Below are positions 1 to 8,409 of a stretch of DNA of 64,000 nucleotides, in pieces. This stretch comes from Candidatus Peribacteria bacterium RIFCSPHIGHO2_02_FULL_49_16 (GTDB taxonomy: Bacteria > Patescibacteriota > Gracilibacteria > Peribacterales > Peribacteraceae): positions 3,760 through 67,759 of the forward strand of contig MFXT01000026.1 of assembly GCA_001788955.1 (NCBI GenBank), in the 5' to 3' direction. Numbering within the stretch: the first letter of the stretch is position 1; each line of letters starts with the position of its first letter. A program made the translations under genes and the position numbers. The notes beneath the pieces are model-generated. The model ran no database searches. It was given only the letters and a program-made list of their open reading frames with translations, and was not told the DNA's origin.

Positions 1-504
1 ATTCACGTGGGTTCGCTGCTCGGTCAGATCGGATCCAATTCCGTCACGGATGGTGTGGTGTCGCAAACCGGCCGTATCTTCACCTGGAGTAACGGCAAGG
101 TCTACGATCAGACTTCTGCCCCGTCTTTCCCCGGCTCGTCCGGTGGCGGCATCTTCTTGGAAGATGGCCGCTACATCGGCATGTTGGTGCGTGGTGCGGG
201 CGAGTCCTTCGGACTCTACGTGCCCGTTCGACGCATCCGGAGCTGGACCAAGGAGGTCGAGATGGAATGGGCCATGGACCCGCGTGTTCCGATGCCTCCG
301 GAAAAGGAGTTGAAGAAACTGGTCCAAGACAACCTTGGAACCGGTCTCTCGGTCGACTCCAGGTCGGATCCGCATGCAAAGGCCGCCAAGTCCCGCGTCG
401 GGTACTACCTGACCGGGCAACCCATTCCATCGAGTGTCTCCGATGACACTCTCCGTTCCATGGGCCTCTACGAGGCGGCCCTCAAGCAAGGCTTGAGAAA
501 GTAA
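1..504 (+). CDS. Trypsin-like serine protease, C-terminal part (5' end outside window)
   Basis: The frame is open from base 1, so the gene begins upstream. The visible part starts in the end of the protease barrel (GSLLGQIG, then DGVVSQTGRIF, like the 'GNPFG...SGIVSALGR' stretch of DegP/trypsin-like peptidases). It carries the active-site serine motif as PGSSGGGIF at about residues 42-50, followed by the usual IGMLVRG strand. About 90 residues of unassigned tail follow. His and Asp of the triad are not in the window. The gene is GC-rich (34 of the first 60 bases; 38 of 60 at 241-300), whereas gapA next door has 23 of 60 at 601-660. That suggests transfer or an assembly join. A strong hairpin terminator follows. 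Confidence 0.7.
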   Translation: MHVGSLLGQIGSNSVTDGVVSQTGRIFTWSNGKVYDQTSAPSFPGSSGGGIFLEDGRYIGMLVRGAGESFGLYVPVRRIRSWTKEVEMEWAMDPRVPMPPEKELKKLVQDNLGTGLSVDSRSDPHAKAAKSRVGYYLTGQPIPSSVSDDTLRSMGLYEAALKQGLRK

Positions 505-531
505 ACCGATACTCTGCTCCACTCCTGTCAT

Positions 532-562
532 TCCCCCTAGCTCGTGCTAGGGGGGAAATTTT
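532..562 (+). terminator. Intrinsic terminator after the protease gene
   Basis: CCCCCTAGC (533-541) and GCTAGGGGG (546-554) form a perfect 9-bp stem around a TCGT loop, followed by a short A/T run (AAATTTTA). It separates the protease gene from the gapA promoter. Confidence 0.8.
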
Positions 563-569
563 ATGTTCA

Positions 570-585
570 TGGTACAATGACACAT
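570..585 (+). promoter_or_regulatory. gapA promoter, extended -10, leaderless type
   Basis: TG at 570-571 then TACAAT at 573-578 form an extended -10 box. The ATG at 586 is only 7 bases downstream, so transcription should start at or next to the start codon. No Shine-Dalgarno can fit. Confidence 0.6.
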
Positions 586-1596
586 ATGAATATCGCCATC
601 AATGGATTCGGGAGAATCGGCCGACAAATTCTGCGTATTATTCAACAAAATCACACTAAAGATGTGGATGTCGTTCTCATCAATGATCTCACTGATGCCG
701 AAACGCTCGCGCACCTCTTTGAATTCGATTCCACCTACGGACATTTCGATTGCGGAGGAGCATGTTTCAAGGATGGCATGCTTACGACCAAGTATGGAAG
801 TATCCGCTGCACGGCTCAGGAAGATCCCCACACTCTTCCCTACAAAGAACTCGGCGTGGATATCGTCCTTGAATGCACAGGGCATTTTTGCACGCGCGAG
901 AAAGCTGCTTTGCATCTCCAAGCCGGCGCGAAGAAAGTACTTCTTTCCGCTCCTGCCAAAGGAGACATCGATGGTATCTTTTGTCTCGGCGTCAACGAAG
1001 ACACGTATGACCCCAAAACAATGGACAGTATTTCCAATGCGTCGTGCACGACAAATTCTCTCGCTCCAGTCGCAAAAGTTCTCAACGATGCTTTCGGCAT
1101 CGAATATGGTTTTATGACAACCATCCACAGTTACACAAATGATCAGCGCATCCTCGATTTTCCGCACAAAGATTGGCGCCGCGCGCGCAGTGCCGCAGAA
1201 AATATCATCCCAACAACCACCGGCGCCGCACAGGCTGTCGGTCTCGTTATTCCAGAATTGCATGGCAAATTGAATGGCATTGCCGTGCGCATCCCCTCTC
1301 CTACGGTCAGCCTAACGGACTTCGTCGCATTACTGAAAAAACCGGCGAATATTGATGAAATTCACGATGCATTCCGCAAAGCGGAATCGGGACGAATGAA
1401 AGGAATTCTCGGCGTCGAAGATCGTCCGCTTGTCAGCATGGATTATCGAGGTGATTCGCGATCAAGCATTGTCGACACCCAAAGCACGCAAAGTATCGGT
1501 GATCATTTTATTAAAATCCTCGCCTGGTACGACAATGAATGGGGCTACGCGAATAGGATGGTGGATTTGGCGCAGTACGTGGGAGAACGAATCTGA
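586..1596 (+). CDS. gapA: Glyceraldehyde-3-phosphate dehydrogenase, type I
   Basis: This cytoplasmic glycolytic enzyme oxidises glyceraldehyde-3-phosphate with NAD(P)+ and phosphate to 1,3-bisphosphoglycerate. The 336-residue protein starts MNIAINGFGRIGR, the Rossmann nucleotide-binding motif. It has the catalytic cysteine in SNASCTTNSLAPV and the C-terminal WYDNEWGYANRMVDL typical of the family, and its length is normal. The frame is open further upstream, but the ATG at 586 matches the family start and lies 7 bases from a -10 box. It is transcribed alone and converges on dnaK with a 14-base gap. Assignment is firm. Confidence 0.97.
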   Translation: MNIAINGFGRIGRQILRIIQQNHTKDVDVVLINDLTDAETLAHLFEFDSTYGHFDCGGACFKDGMLTTKYGSIRCTAQEDPHTLPYKELGVDIVLECTGHFCTREKAALHLQAGAKKVLLSAPAKGDIDGIFCLGVNEDTYDPKTMDSISNASCTTNSLAPVAKVLNDAFGIEYGFMTTIHSYTNDQRILDFPHKDWRRARSAAENIIPTTTGAAQAVGLVIPELHGKLNGIAVRIPSPTVSLTDFVALLKKPANIDEIHDAFRKAESGRMKGILGVEDRPLVSMDYRGDSRSSIVDTQSTQSIGDHFIKILAWYDNEWGYANRMVDLAQYVGERI

Positions 1597-1610
1597 AAAG
1601 CTCTACAAAT

Positions 1611-3491
1611 CTACTTCTTCTTATCCTCTACCACCTCTCCCTCCACTACATTCTCCTCTTTTTTATCCTTGGTTTCTTTCGCCGCCTCCTCATAGATGAT
1701 CTTTCCGATCTCCTGCGATGACTCTACCAATGCCTTTGTCTTCTTCGACAATTCCTCCACTGACGCATCTTCTTTCTTGAGAAGCTCTTGAAGATCAGCG
1801 ATTTTCGTATTCACATCCTTCTTCACATCATCGGAAATTTTTGCATCATGCTCACGCATCTGCTTTTCAACACTGAAGACAAGCGCATCGGCGGTATTTC
1901 GCGCATTCACCAATTCTTTCTTCTTTTTGTCCTCCTCTGCATGCTCCTGCGCATCCTTTTTCATGCGTTCCACTTCTTCTTCAGAGAGTCCTGTTGATCC
2001 CTGAATCGTAATATGCTGCTCTTTTGCCGTGCCTTTGTCTTTTGCCGTGACATTCAGAATCCCGTTGGTATCGATATCAAATATCACCTCAATCTGCGGC
2101 ATGCCGCGCGGAGCAGAAGCAATGCCATCAAGAACGAAACGCCCAAGAGACTTGTTGTCCGACGCCATCTCGCGTTCCCCCTGCACTACATGTACTTCAA
2201 CGGAAGGCTGATTATCGGCAGCCGTCGAGAAGACCTGACTCTTCGTCGTCGGGATTTTGGTATTACGCTCAATGAGTTTTGTTGCAACACCACCAAGCGT
2301 CTCAATACCGAGAGATAACGGCGTTACATCAACCAATACAATATCTTTATCAATATCCCCGACAAGCACGCCAGCTTGTATTGCCGCACCAATTGCCACT
2401 ACTTCATCCGGATTCACTCCCTTGTGAGGTTCTCTTCCAAAGAGTTCTTTTACCTTCGCCTGAACAGCAGGCATGCGCGTCATTCCCCCGACAAGCACCA
2501 CTTCATCAATATCACTTTTCTTCAGTTTAGCGTCCTTCAAAGCCTTCATGCAGGGTTCTGCTGTCCGTCCAATAAGATCGGAAACCAACGATTCCACTTT
2601 TGCACGCGACAGCTTGATGAGCAAATGTTTGGGACCGGATGCGTCCGCGGTAATAAACGGAAGATTGATCTCCGTTTCCAAAGCAGAGGAGAGTTCAATT
2701 TTCGCTTTCTCCGCAGCTTCCTTGAGCCGTTGCAATGCAATGGGATCACCCGAAAGATCCACTCCCTGATCTTTTTTGAATTCTGAAACAAGCCAATCGG
2801 TGATCATTTGATCAAAATCATCTCCACCCAAATGCGTATCACCATTCGTGGACATCACTTCAAAAACCCCATCCCCCATATCCAGAATGGAAATATCGAA
2901 TGTTCCTCCACCAAGATCGTAGACGGCAATTTTGTGCTCCTTCCCTTTATCAAGACCATACGCCAATGCCGCTGCCGTGGGTTCGTTGATGATGCGCAAA
3001 ACATCAAGACCGGCAATTTTTCCCGCATCTTTTGTCGCCTGCCTCTGGGAATCGTCAAAGTATGCCGGAACGGTGATCACTGCCTGGTTTACTGTCGTTC
3101 CCAGATACGCTTCCGCGTCTTTCTTCAATTTCTGAAGCACCTTGGCACTGATTTCCTGCGGAAGCATATCTTTGCCGAAGACTTCAATGACCGATCGACC
3201 TTCTTTGCCTTCCTTCACCGTATACGGCATTTGTTTTGCTTCCTTCTTCACTTCATCAAAACGACGACCGATGAATCGCTTCGCCGAGAAAATCGTATTT
3301 TTCGAATTCGTCACAGCCTGTCGCTTCGCCGAAACGCCAACGAGAACCTCATGATCTTTATCTTTGAAAGCCACAACAGACGGCATGGTTCTGTTCCCTT
3401 CACCATTCAAGACGACTACGGGCTCTCCCCCTTCAATCACAGCCATACAAGAATTGGTTGTTCCAAGATCGATACCGAGTACTTTGGACAT
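1611..3491 (-). CDS. dnaK: Chaperone DnaK (Hsp70)
   Basis: This ATP-driven folding chaperone has 626 residues. The N-terminal ATPase domain begins [15 protein letters not shown] and contains the phosphate loop [13 protein letters not shown] and the adenosine motif [11 protein letters not shown]. The substrate-binding domain and helical lid follow, ending in an acidic [10 protein letters not shown] tail like that of classical DnaK. No grpE or dnaJ lies beside it. Upstream is a near-perfect CIRCE inverted repeat, so heat-shock control by an HrcA repressor is likely, although hrcA is not in the window. A TATAAT box 15 bases before the ATG gives a predicted leader of about 8 bases. Confidence 0.97.
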   Translation of the reverse strand: MSKVLGIDLGTTNSCMAVIEGGEPVVVLNGEGNRTMPSVVAFKDKDHEVLVGVSAKRQAVTNSKNTIFSAKRFIGRRFDEVKKEAKQMPYTVKEGKEGRSVIEVFGKDMLPQEISAKVLQKLKKDAEAYLGTTVNQAVITVPAYFDDSQRQATKDAGKIAGLDVLRIINEPTAAALAYGLDKGKEHKIAVYDLGGGTFDISILDMGDGVFEVMSTNGDTHLGGDDFDQMITDWLVSEFKKDQGVDLSGDPIALQRLKEAAEKAKIELSSALETEINLPFITADASGPKHLLIKLSRAKVESLVSDLIGRTAEPCMKALKDAKLKKSDIDEVVLVGGMTRMPAVQAKVKELFGREPHKGVNPDEVVAIGAAIQAGVLVGDIDKDIVLVDVTPLSLGIETLGGVATKLIERNTKIPTTKSQVFSTAADNQPSVEVHVVQGEREMASDNKSLGRFVLDGIASAPRGMPQIEVIFDIDTNGILNVTAKDKGTAKEQHITIQGSTGLSEEEVERMKKDAQEHAEEDKKKKELVNARNTADALVFSVEKQMREHDAKISDDVKKDVNTKIADLQELLKKEDASVEELSKKTKALVESSQEIGKIIYEEAAKETKDKKEENVVEGEVVEDKKK

Positions 3492-3506
3492 AGAATAAAT
3501 GGTTAA

Positions 3507-3512
3507 ATTATA
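3507..3512 (-). promoter_or_regulatory. dnaK -10 box
   Basis: TATAAT on the minus strand lies 15 bases before the dnaK ATG. The CIRCE operator begins 7 bases upstream of it, so bound repressor would occlude RNA polymerase. Confidence 0.65.
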
Positions 3513-3519
3513 AAGAATG

Positions 3520-3550
3520 AACTGGCACTCGCCAGTGTAGAGTGCCAGTT
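3520..3550 (-). promoter_or_regulatory. CIRCE operator (HrcA site) of dnaK
   Basis: Two 11-base arms, AACTGGCACTC (3520-3530) and GAGTGCCAGTT (3540-3550), are exact reverse complements separated by 9 bases. This is the CIRCE layout (consensus TTAGCACTC-N9-GAGTGCTAA) with the core GCACTC/GAGTGC intact. It sits between the -35 and -10 regions of the dnaK promoter. HrcA is the known ligand in other bacteria. Confidence 0.9.
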
Positions 3551-3565
3551 TCTACTAGTCAAGCC

Positions 3566-3600
3566 CCTATAACCTATTCCCTATCCCCTATATCCTATTC
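3566..3600 (+). repeat. CCTATMA-type short repeat before obg
   Basis: A run of CCTAT units with variable short spacers lies directly before the obg start codon. The last unit supplies TATCCT (3591-3596), a possible -10 box 6 bases from the ATG. Similar runs occur at about 36924, 38829, 43279, 50573 and 55895. Confidence 0.7.
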
Positions 3601-3602
3601 AT

Positions 3603-4934
3603 ATGTTTCTCGACGAAGTCACCATCACCGTTCTCGGCGGTAATGGCGGAAATGGTTGCGTTTCCTGGAGACGGGAAAAATATGTGCCAAAAGGGGGTCC
3701 CGACGGAGGAGATGGCGGTAATGGCGGAAATGTCATTCTCTCTGCAAATTCCAACACCGATACGTTAAGCAACTTCCTTTCCAAAAAACGTTTCGAGGCA
3801 GAAAGCGGAAAGGTGGGCATGGGACAGCGTGCTCATGGAAAACGCGGCGAAGACCTTATAGTCCATGTGCCACTCGGTACTCTCATATATGACGTAACGA
3901 ATACTATGCAACGAGAGAAATGCACTATCATCAAAGATGTACAACAATCAGGAGAATCGGCAATTGTTGCCAAAGGAGGAAAAGGAGGGTTCGGGAATGC
4001 GCACTTCACAAGCAGTACCCGGCAACGGCCGGACTTTGCAGAACTCGGAGCGCAGGGAGAAGAGAAACAAATTTACCTTCAACTCAAACTCATTGCAGAT
4101 GTCGGCATCATCGGCTTCCCCAATGCAGGAAAATCCACACTGATCTCGCGTATAAGCGCCGCTAAGCCAAAAATAGCATCGTATCCCTTTACTACATTGA
4201 TTCCCAATCTTGGCGTCGTGCACGTCGACAACCGGTCTTTTGTCGCATGCGATATCCCCGGTCTCATCGAAGGAGCAAGCACCGGTAAAGGTTTGGGGGA
4301 TTTCTTTCTCAAACACATCGAACGCTGCAGTATTCTCCTTCATCTTCTTGATGCATCAAATGCACGCATAGACGACACCTTTGAACCGCAGCGCTTGATT
4401 GAAAATTATCGAAAACTGCGGCACGAACTCGAAAACTACAGTACCGTTCTTGCTCACAAACGTGAATATGTCGTCCTGAATAAAATTGATCTCCTCTCTC
4501 CCGATGAGCTTCGTCTTCTGGAAGACACATGCAAAAACGAAGACCTCCCCTTTTTTTATAGCATCTCTGCCGCAACAAAAAAGGGAGTGGATGAACTCAC
4601 AAAAGCATTGATGCCACGTATTATACAAGAACGAGAAAAATCGAAAATGGAAAGCCTGCAACCTGCAACTTCATTCATGCCGATACTCAAACCACATGAA
4701 GAGTCGCATCGCATGGATGCCTACGAAATCAAACAAACGCTTGACGGCATATTCATTACCGGAGAGCGCATTGAACAATTCGCACAGATGACCGATTTTC
4801 AGAGTCGAGGAGGTCTGCAACGATTCCGTGACGTCCTGAAGCGCACACATCTTTTTCAACAGATCCACACGCTGCGAAAAGATTCCTCCATACCGGTCTA
4901 TATCGGCAATACGCGCATAGATGACTATATATGA
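3603..4934 (+). CDS. obg: Obg family ribosome-assembly GTPase with OCT domain
   Basis: This essential GTPase acts in 50S ribosome maturation. The 443 residues show the glycine-rich Obg fold (GGNGGNG, GGPDGGDGGNGG), then the G domain with P-loop GFPNAGKST at about residue 172, switch motif DIPGLIEGAS and NKID. A C-terminal OCT domain ends YIGNTRIDDYI. Length and domain order match ObgE/CgtA. The ATG at 3603 fits the family start MFLDEV. Its probable -10 box lies in a CCTAT repeat, 6 bases before the ATG. The next gene starts 23 bases after the stop with its own promoter. Confidence 0.97.
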   Translation: MFLDEVTITVLGGNGGNGCVSWRREKYVPKGGPDGGDGGNGGNVILSANSNTDTLSNFLSKKRFEAESGKVGMGQRAHGKRGEDLIVHVPLGTLIYDVTNTMQREKCTIIKDVQQSGESAIVAKGGKGGFGNAHFTSSTRQRPDFAELGAQGEEKQIYLQLKLIADVGIIGFPNAGKSTLISRISAAKPKIASYPFTTLIPNLGVVHVDNRSFVACDIPGLIEGASTGKGLGDFFLKHIERCSILLHLLDASNARIDDTFEPQRLIENYRKLRHELENYSTVLAHKREYVVLNKIDLLSPDELRLLEDTCKNEDLPFFYSISAATKKGVDELTKALMPRIIQEREKSKMESLQPATSFMPILKPHEESHRMDAYEIKQTLDGIFITGERIEQFAQMTDFQSRGGLQRFRDVLKRTHLFQQIHTLRKDSSIPVYIGNTRIDDYI

Positions 4935-4944
4935 GGCTATATGA

Positions 4945-4950
4945 TACACT
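4945..4950 (+). promoter_or_regulatory. -10 box of the SLH protein gene
   Basis: TACACT at 4945-4950 is followed by 7 bases and then the ATG at 4958. This predicts a leaderless transcript and picks that ATG, rather than an in-frame one at 4931, as the start. Confidence 0.55.
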
Positions 4951-4957
4951 TCTCTCT

Positions 4958-6187
4958 ATGCGATATTTCTCTCCCCTTTTTGCCGGTGTGCTTATGAGTG
5001 CACTACTTCAGACGACTGCATTCGCGGAAAAAACCGGAACCTCCATCATCATCGAACAGCAGAATCTCTCGGGAAGCATCGGAAAATGGACGCTGCTCTC
5101 ACCGCATGAAATGCAATTCAAAGAATCAGAAGCAACGAAGACATTCTACAATCTTCCCGAAGGGATTTTTACGTTGTTTGTCACGCCGCCTCAAGGTGCA
5201 AATACAACGATACGCGTGCACAAGGGAGATGAATTACTTACAACAGTCAAAACTCCACAAGTGACATTCAGTATGCAGAAAGGAGATGACATACGAATCA
5301 GCATCAGCTATATCTTTACGCGCGTCGGAACCGTCGGCGTCCAGAGCGATCCAGCCGGCCTTCATTTCGAAATGATCGGTCCCGGAAGCATCAGGATAGC
5401 TGATGACACACCGCAATCTTATCTTCATAGTCCCGAAGGGCAATATGCCGTGACCTATGAAACATTGGAAGGATGCCGCGTTCCTGCGACGCAATCTCTT
5501 CTTCTGGAAAAAGATAAACGGATTACATTTTCCCTATCGCTCGTTTGTGACAGTGCGGACGCACAGCGCGCGCTTCTGAAGAATCAACAAACCGGCGACG
5601 ACAAGTATGTCACCGTTTCCATTCAGGGACAGAATGTCACTTTTACCGACGTTCCACAGTCAAGTTGGTTCGCTTCATCGGTCTTCCGCGCGGCAAAACA
5701 TGGCGTCATTTCCGGATATAAAGATACGACCGGAAATCTTACCGGCGTCTTCGGACCCGAAAACCTCGTCACGCGAGGAGAGCTTGCAAAAATCGCACAT
5801 AAAATCATTGGCATTGCCCCATTGGATGCGAACCTTCCTCAAAATTCCAGTGCACGCAATGAATGGTTTGCATCCTACATAGCTTCTGCAGAAAATAACG
5901 GTTGGGAAGTATTTCTCGACGCCACGATAGATATGCATGCTCCCGCGCTGCGCGCTGAAGTGGTCATCACACTTCTGCAAATCCTCAATATTCCTCTTCA
6001 GTGGCAAAAGGGCGACCTTTTTTCCGATGTCTACCTCTTTACGCCATTTGCAAATGCCATCGAAACAGCGGCGCGTGAAGGAATAATAGACGACACGCAA
6101 CTTTTCTTTCGTCCGCAGGATCCGATCAACAGAGCGGAAATGGCAAAATTGATTACGATCGCAATGGACAAGCTGGTTCTGAAATAA
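4958..6187 (+). CDS. Secreted S-layer-homology (SLH) domain protein
   Basis: This is an exported cell-surface protein of 409 residues. The N-terminus MRYFSPLFAGVLMSALL...TAFAEK is a signal peptide with probable cleavage after AFA. The first half is beta-rich, with no family I recognise. The second half holds about three SLH repeats: FTDVPQSSWFASSVFRAAKHGVIS, a degenerate middle repeat, and one ending FFRPQDPINRAEMAKLI. SLH triplets bind pyruvylated secondary cell-wall polysaccharide in Gram-positive bacteria, and a CsaB-like pyruvyl transferase is encoded at 10873-11793. The last 35 bases overlap the 3' end of murC on the other strand. Confidence 0.85.
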   Translation: MRYFSPLFAGVLMSALLQTTAFAEKTGTSIIIEQQNLSGSIGKWTLLSPHEMQFKESEATKTFYNLPEGIFTLFVTPPQGANTTIRVHKGDELLTTVKTPQVTFSMQKGDDIRISISYIFTRVGTVGVQSDPAGLHFEMIGPGSIRIADDTPQSYLHSPEGQYAVTYETLEGCRVPATQSLLLEKDKRITFSLSLVCDSADAQRALLKNQQTGDDKYVTVSIQGQNVTFTDVPQSSWFASSVFRAAKHGVISGYKDTTGNLTGVFGPENLVTRGELAKIAHKIIGIAPLDANLPQNSSARNEWFASYIASAENNGWEVFLDATIDMHAPALRAEVVITLLQILNIPLQWQKGDLFSDVYLFTPFANAIETAAREGIIDDTQLFFRPQDPINRAEMAKLITIAMDKLVLK

Positions 6188-7454
6188 TTGCCGTCAGACT
6201 TGAAGAAAGATTCGTGATGTCTCCGGCACCCATACAGAGGACGACATCTTGCGGTTGGAGGATTTTGTCTAATTCTACTTGCAGATTGGTATGTGAACCA
6301 ACATAGCGACAATCTGTTCCACTTCCATTGGAAATATCACGTGCGAATGTTTCCATAAAATCCTGCGTCTGTTTTCCTTGTTCTCCGCGAGCTTCGTAGA
6401 TATCTGCAAGAAGAACACATGTACCAAGAAATGCCTTTGTGAAATCAACATAAAAATGCACGATTCTGTCAAACATATGGGGCTGAAAGACACATATCAA
6501 CCGCCGATCCGGATATTTTTCGCGCATGGTCACGACTGTCGCCATAATTTCTTTCGGATGATGCGCATAATCATCAATGACAAGCGCACCGTGTTTTGTC
6601 TGCCCTTTCTCTTCCATGCGGCGCCAGCATCCCTGAAAATCATCCAATAATCCCGCAGGGGATATATCCATTGCATGACAAAGAGCAATGACCAACCGGG
6701 AATTGTCACGCATATGTTTTCCCCAAAGTTTAGGTTCTTGTAAGCGTGATATGCCGTCCGCATCAATGAAATTTTCACATCCAGCCTTTAGAAGAACGTC
6801 CGCGCACTCCTGCATATGCGTGATCACATGCCCATGAGACGGAAGTTTTTGTACAAACTGCACGAAAGCATCCTCATATTCTTCTCGCAGAGGAAATGCA
6901 TCAACGTGATCCCAATCCACATTCGTCAAGAGAATCATCGTTGGATGCAGATGTAAAAATGAACAGCGGTATTCGCACGCCTCAACCAGAAGAATTTTCT
7001 TTCCGCCTTTTCTCCAATTCTTTCCATCGAGAACCGGAACCTTTGTACCGACAATCACGGTCGGATCTTTGCCGGCAGCCAGAAGAGCATGAGCAGCCAT
7101 CGCCGTTGTCGTAGATTTTCCATGCGTTCCACATACGGCAATCACCGTTTCATATTCCAGACTGACATTTCCAAGAGCTTGGAAGTAACTCTGTTGCAGC
7201 ATGCCATATTCCTTTGCCAAAATCCGCTCGGGGCAGTCAGAGGGAATCGCTTCAGAATACACAAAGAGATCGGCATCTTTTGGAATGGCTGATCCATCCT
7301 GTTGCAACGATACAAAAATCCCCTGCTCCCGTAAGTTCAGAGTAAGCGGCGTTTCCGCCCGATCACTCCCCGATACGATATGACCGGATGATTTTTGGAG
7401 CGCCGCATATGCGCTTAATCCGATCCCGCCGATACCGCTACAATGAATCTTCAT
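6153..7454 (-). CDS. murC: UDP-N-acetylmuramate--L-alanine ligase
   Basis: This cytoplasmic Mur ligase adds L-Ala to UDP-MurNAc using ATP, the first amino acid of the peptidoglycan stem. The 433 residues begin MKIHCSGIGGIGLSAYA, the dinucleotide-like loop typical of MurC, and carry the ATP-binding motif CGTHGKSTTTAM at about residue 110 and the DDYAHHPKE motif. The ATG at 7454 lies 9 bases from a -10 box and matches the family start, so I prefer it to an in-frame start at 7487. It is divergent from the FtsB-like gene with a shared -10 palindrome. The tail overlaps the SLH gene by 35 bases. Confidence 0.95.
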   Translation of the reverse strand: MKIHCSGIGGIGLSAYAALQKSSGHIVSGSDRAETPLTLNLREQGIFVSLQQDGSAIPKDADLFVYSEAIPSDCPERILAKEYGMLQQSYFQALGNVSLEYETVIAVCGTHGKSTTTAMAAHALLAAGKDPTVIVGTKVPVLDGKNWRKGGKKILLVEACEYRCSFLHLHPTMILLTNVDWDHVDAFPLREEYEDAFVQFVQKLPSHGHVITHMQECADVLLKAGCENFIDADGISRLQEPKLWGKHMRDNSRLVIALCHAMDISPAGLLDDFQGCWRRMEEKGQTKHGALVIDDYAHHPKEIMATVVTMREKYPDRRLICVFQPHMFDRIVHFYVDFTKAFLGTCVLLADIYEARGEQGKQTQDFMETFARDISNGSGTDCRYVGSHTNLQVELDKILQPQDVVLCMGAGDITNLSSSLTAIISEPACPLRS

Positions 7455-7463
7455 AAGAGTATG

Positions 7464-7471
7464 AGTATACT
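7464..7471. promoter_or_regulatory. Shared palindromic -10 box, murC / FtsB-like
   Basis: AGTATACT is its own reverse complement and reads TATACT on both strands. The plus-strand ATG (7480) is 8 bases away and the minus-strand ATG (7454) is 9 bases away. The two divergent promoters therefore use overlapping -10 sequence and should exclude each other. Confidence 0.6.
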
Positions 7472-7479
7472 GAAAACAG

Positions 7480-7932
7480 ATGGGCAATTGTCAACGAACC
7501 TTCATCGAACCAATTCGCAAAAAACTGACGATGATCGTCGGTCTCGGTATGGTGGCACTTATGACATTTTCCCTCTCTATATCGTTTTACAGTAATGTGC
7601 TCTTCGAAGAAACTCTCAAAGAGATACAAGACAAAAATTCTCATCTTGTGGAAGAAATTGAGCAAGGATATCAAGACCTCGAACATTTTCGATCAGAACA
7701 GTATCGGGATAAGTACGCGAAAGAGAACTTGGAATTGGTGAATCCCGGAGAACGCGTACTCATTATTGCAAAAACGGAGAAAATCGATTCACTTCCCAAA
7801 AGTACATTGTCTCTCGAAGAACAACAAAGTGCGCTCTTTGAGGAATTTTTGCGTCAAACCCCCGTTATCCAGCACTGGAAACTTTTTCTCTTTGATAAAC
7901 AAAAACTAAAGCAATTGCAACATTCGCTGTAA
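7480..7932 (+). CDS. FtsB/DivIC-like septum formation protein
   Basis: This is a small bitopic membrane protein of 150 residues. A short cytoplasmic basic N-terminus (residues 1-16) precedes one membrane helix (about 17-38), then an extracytoplasmic coiled coil rich in Glu/Gln/Leu. The YAKENLELVNPGERVLII segment matches the conserved 'ARxxLGLVxPGE' stretch of FtsB/DivIC. These proteins link FtsL and FtsQ/DivIB in the divisome. The divergent neighbour murC and the ftsZ/ftsA genes at 33-36 kb fit a division role. The family call comes from topology and this motif only, so it is moderately certain. Confidence 0.75.
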   Translation: MGNCQRTFIEPIRKKLTMIVGLGMVALMTFSLSISFYSNVLFEETLKEIQDKNSHLVEEIEQGYQDLEHFRSEQYRDKYAKENLELVNPGERVLIIAKTEKIDSLPKSTLSLEEQQSALFEEFLRQTPVIQHWKLFLFDKQKLKQLQHSL

Positions 7933-7936
7933 TATA

Positions 7937-8011
7937 TGGTTGCGGGGGCAAGAATTGAACTTGCGACCTCCAGGTTATGAGCCTGGCGAGCTACCACTGC
8001 TCCACCCCGCT
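7937..8011 (-). tRNA. Initiator tRNA-fMet (CAT)
   Basis: The cloverleaf reads on the minus strand with acceptor AGCGGGG, D stem GAGC/GCTC, anticodon stem CCAGG/CCTGG around CTCATAA, T stem GCAAG/CTTGC with TTCAATT, and an encoded CCA end. Positions 1 and 72 are A and A, a mismatch diagnostic of bacterial initiator tRNA. The 5' stretch closely resembles E. coli tRNA-fMet. Confidence 0.93.
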
Positions 8012-8068
8012 ATAAGAAAGCCTACCATATCATTTGAAATGCAGAAATGCTCAAAATCAGGCATTTTC

Positions 8069-8098
8069 TTGCACAAAAAAGAGTGAACTGCGTATACT
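8069..8098 (+). promoter_or_regulatory. rpmA promoter
   Basis: TTGCAC (8069-8074), an 18-base spacer and TATACT (8093-8098) form a good sigma-70-type promoter. The ATG of rpmA is 8 bases after the -10 box, which predicts a leaderless or nearly leaderless mRNA. Confidence 0.7.
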
Positions 8099-8106
8099 GC
8101 CGGACT

Positions 8107-8400
8107 ATGGCACATAAAAAAGCAGGTGGCTCTACAGAAAACGGCAGAGACAGTCGAGCGAAACGGCGAGGCGTCAAGCGCTTTGGGAGTCAGCAGGTAC
8201 GAGCGGGCGAAGTACTCATTCGTCAAAAGGGTCTGCAATTTCGTCCGGGAGAAAACACGTATTGTGGCAAGGATTGGACAATTCACGCATCCATGGATGG
8301 AACGGTAGCGTTCGCCCAAAAAAACATACGGAAATTTCATGGAAACAAGTGCACCTGCACCGTGATTCGCGTGGTTCCCACATCAAAAAAAGATCTGTAA
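8107..8400 (+). CDS. rpmA: 50S ribosomal protein bL27
   Basis: This 97-residue ribosomal protein sits near the peptidyl transferase centre. It begins [20 protein letters not shown], the conserved bL27 N-terminus, and contains GVKRFG...[12 protein letters not shown] and the [10 protein letters not shown] core. It lacks the cleavable N-terminal extension found in Firmicutes. Its usual partner rplU is not adjacent. The start is fixed by the family N-terminus and by the promoter 8 bases upstream. The stop codon forms part of the -10 box of the following gene. Confidence 0.97.
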   Translation: MAHKKAGGSTENGRDSRAKRRGVKRFGSQQVRAGEVLIRQKGLQFRPGENTYCGKDWTIHASMDGTVAFAQKNIRKFHGNKCTCTVIRVVPTSKKDL

Positions 8401-8403
8401 CAT
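8398..8403 (+). promoter_or_regulatory. Possible -10 box inside the rpmA stop codon
   Basis: TAACAT overlaps the rpmA stop TAA and lies 6 bases before the ATG at 8410, the same geometry as other starts in the window. Confidence 0.4.
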
Positions 8404-8409
8404 ACACGT

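Noticed and set aside
547-1263. Long open frame antisense to gapA (and similar long antisense frames, e.g. 18252-19121 against infB)
   Set aside because: No recognisable protein features or promoter; these are shadows of strongly conserved genes on the other strand.
586-1596. UGA recoded as glycine (Gracilibacteria/Absconditabacteria code)
   Set aside because: gapA, rplS and prs end at TGA exactly where the families end, and ATGA stop/start overlaps are frequent. The standard bacterial code fits.
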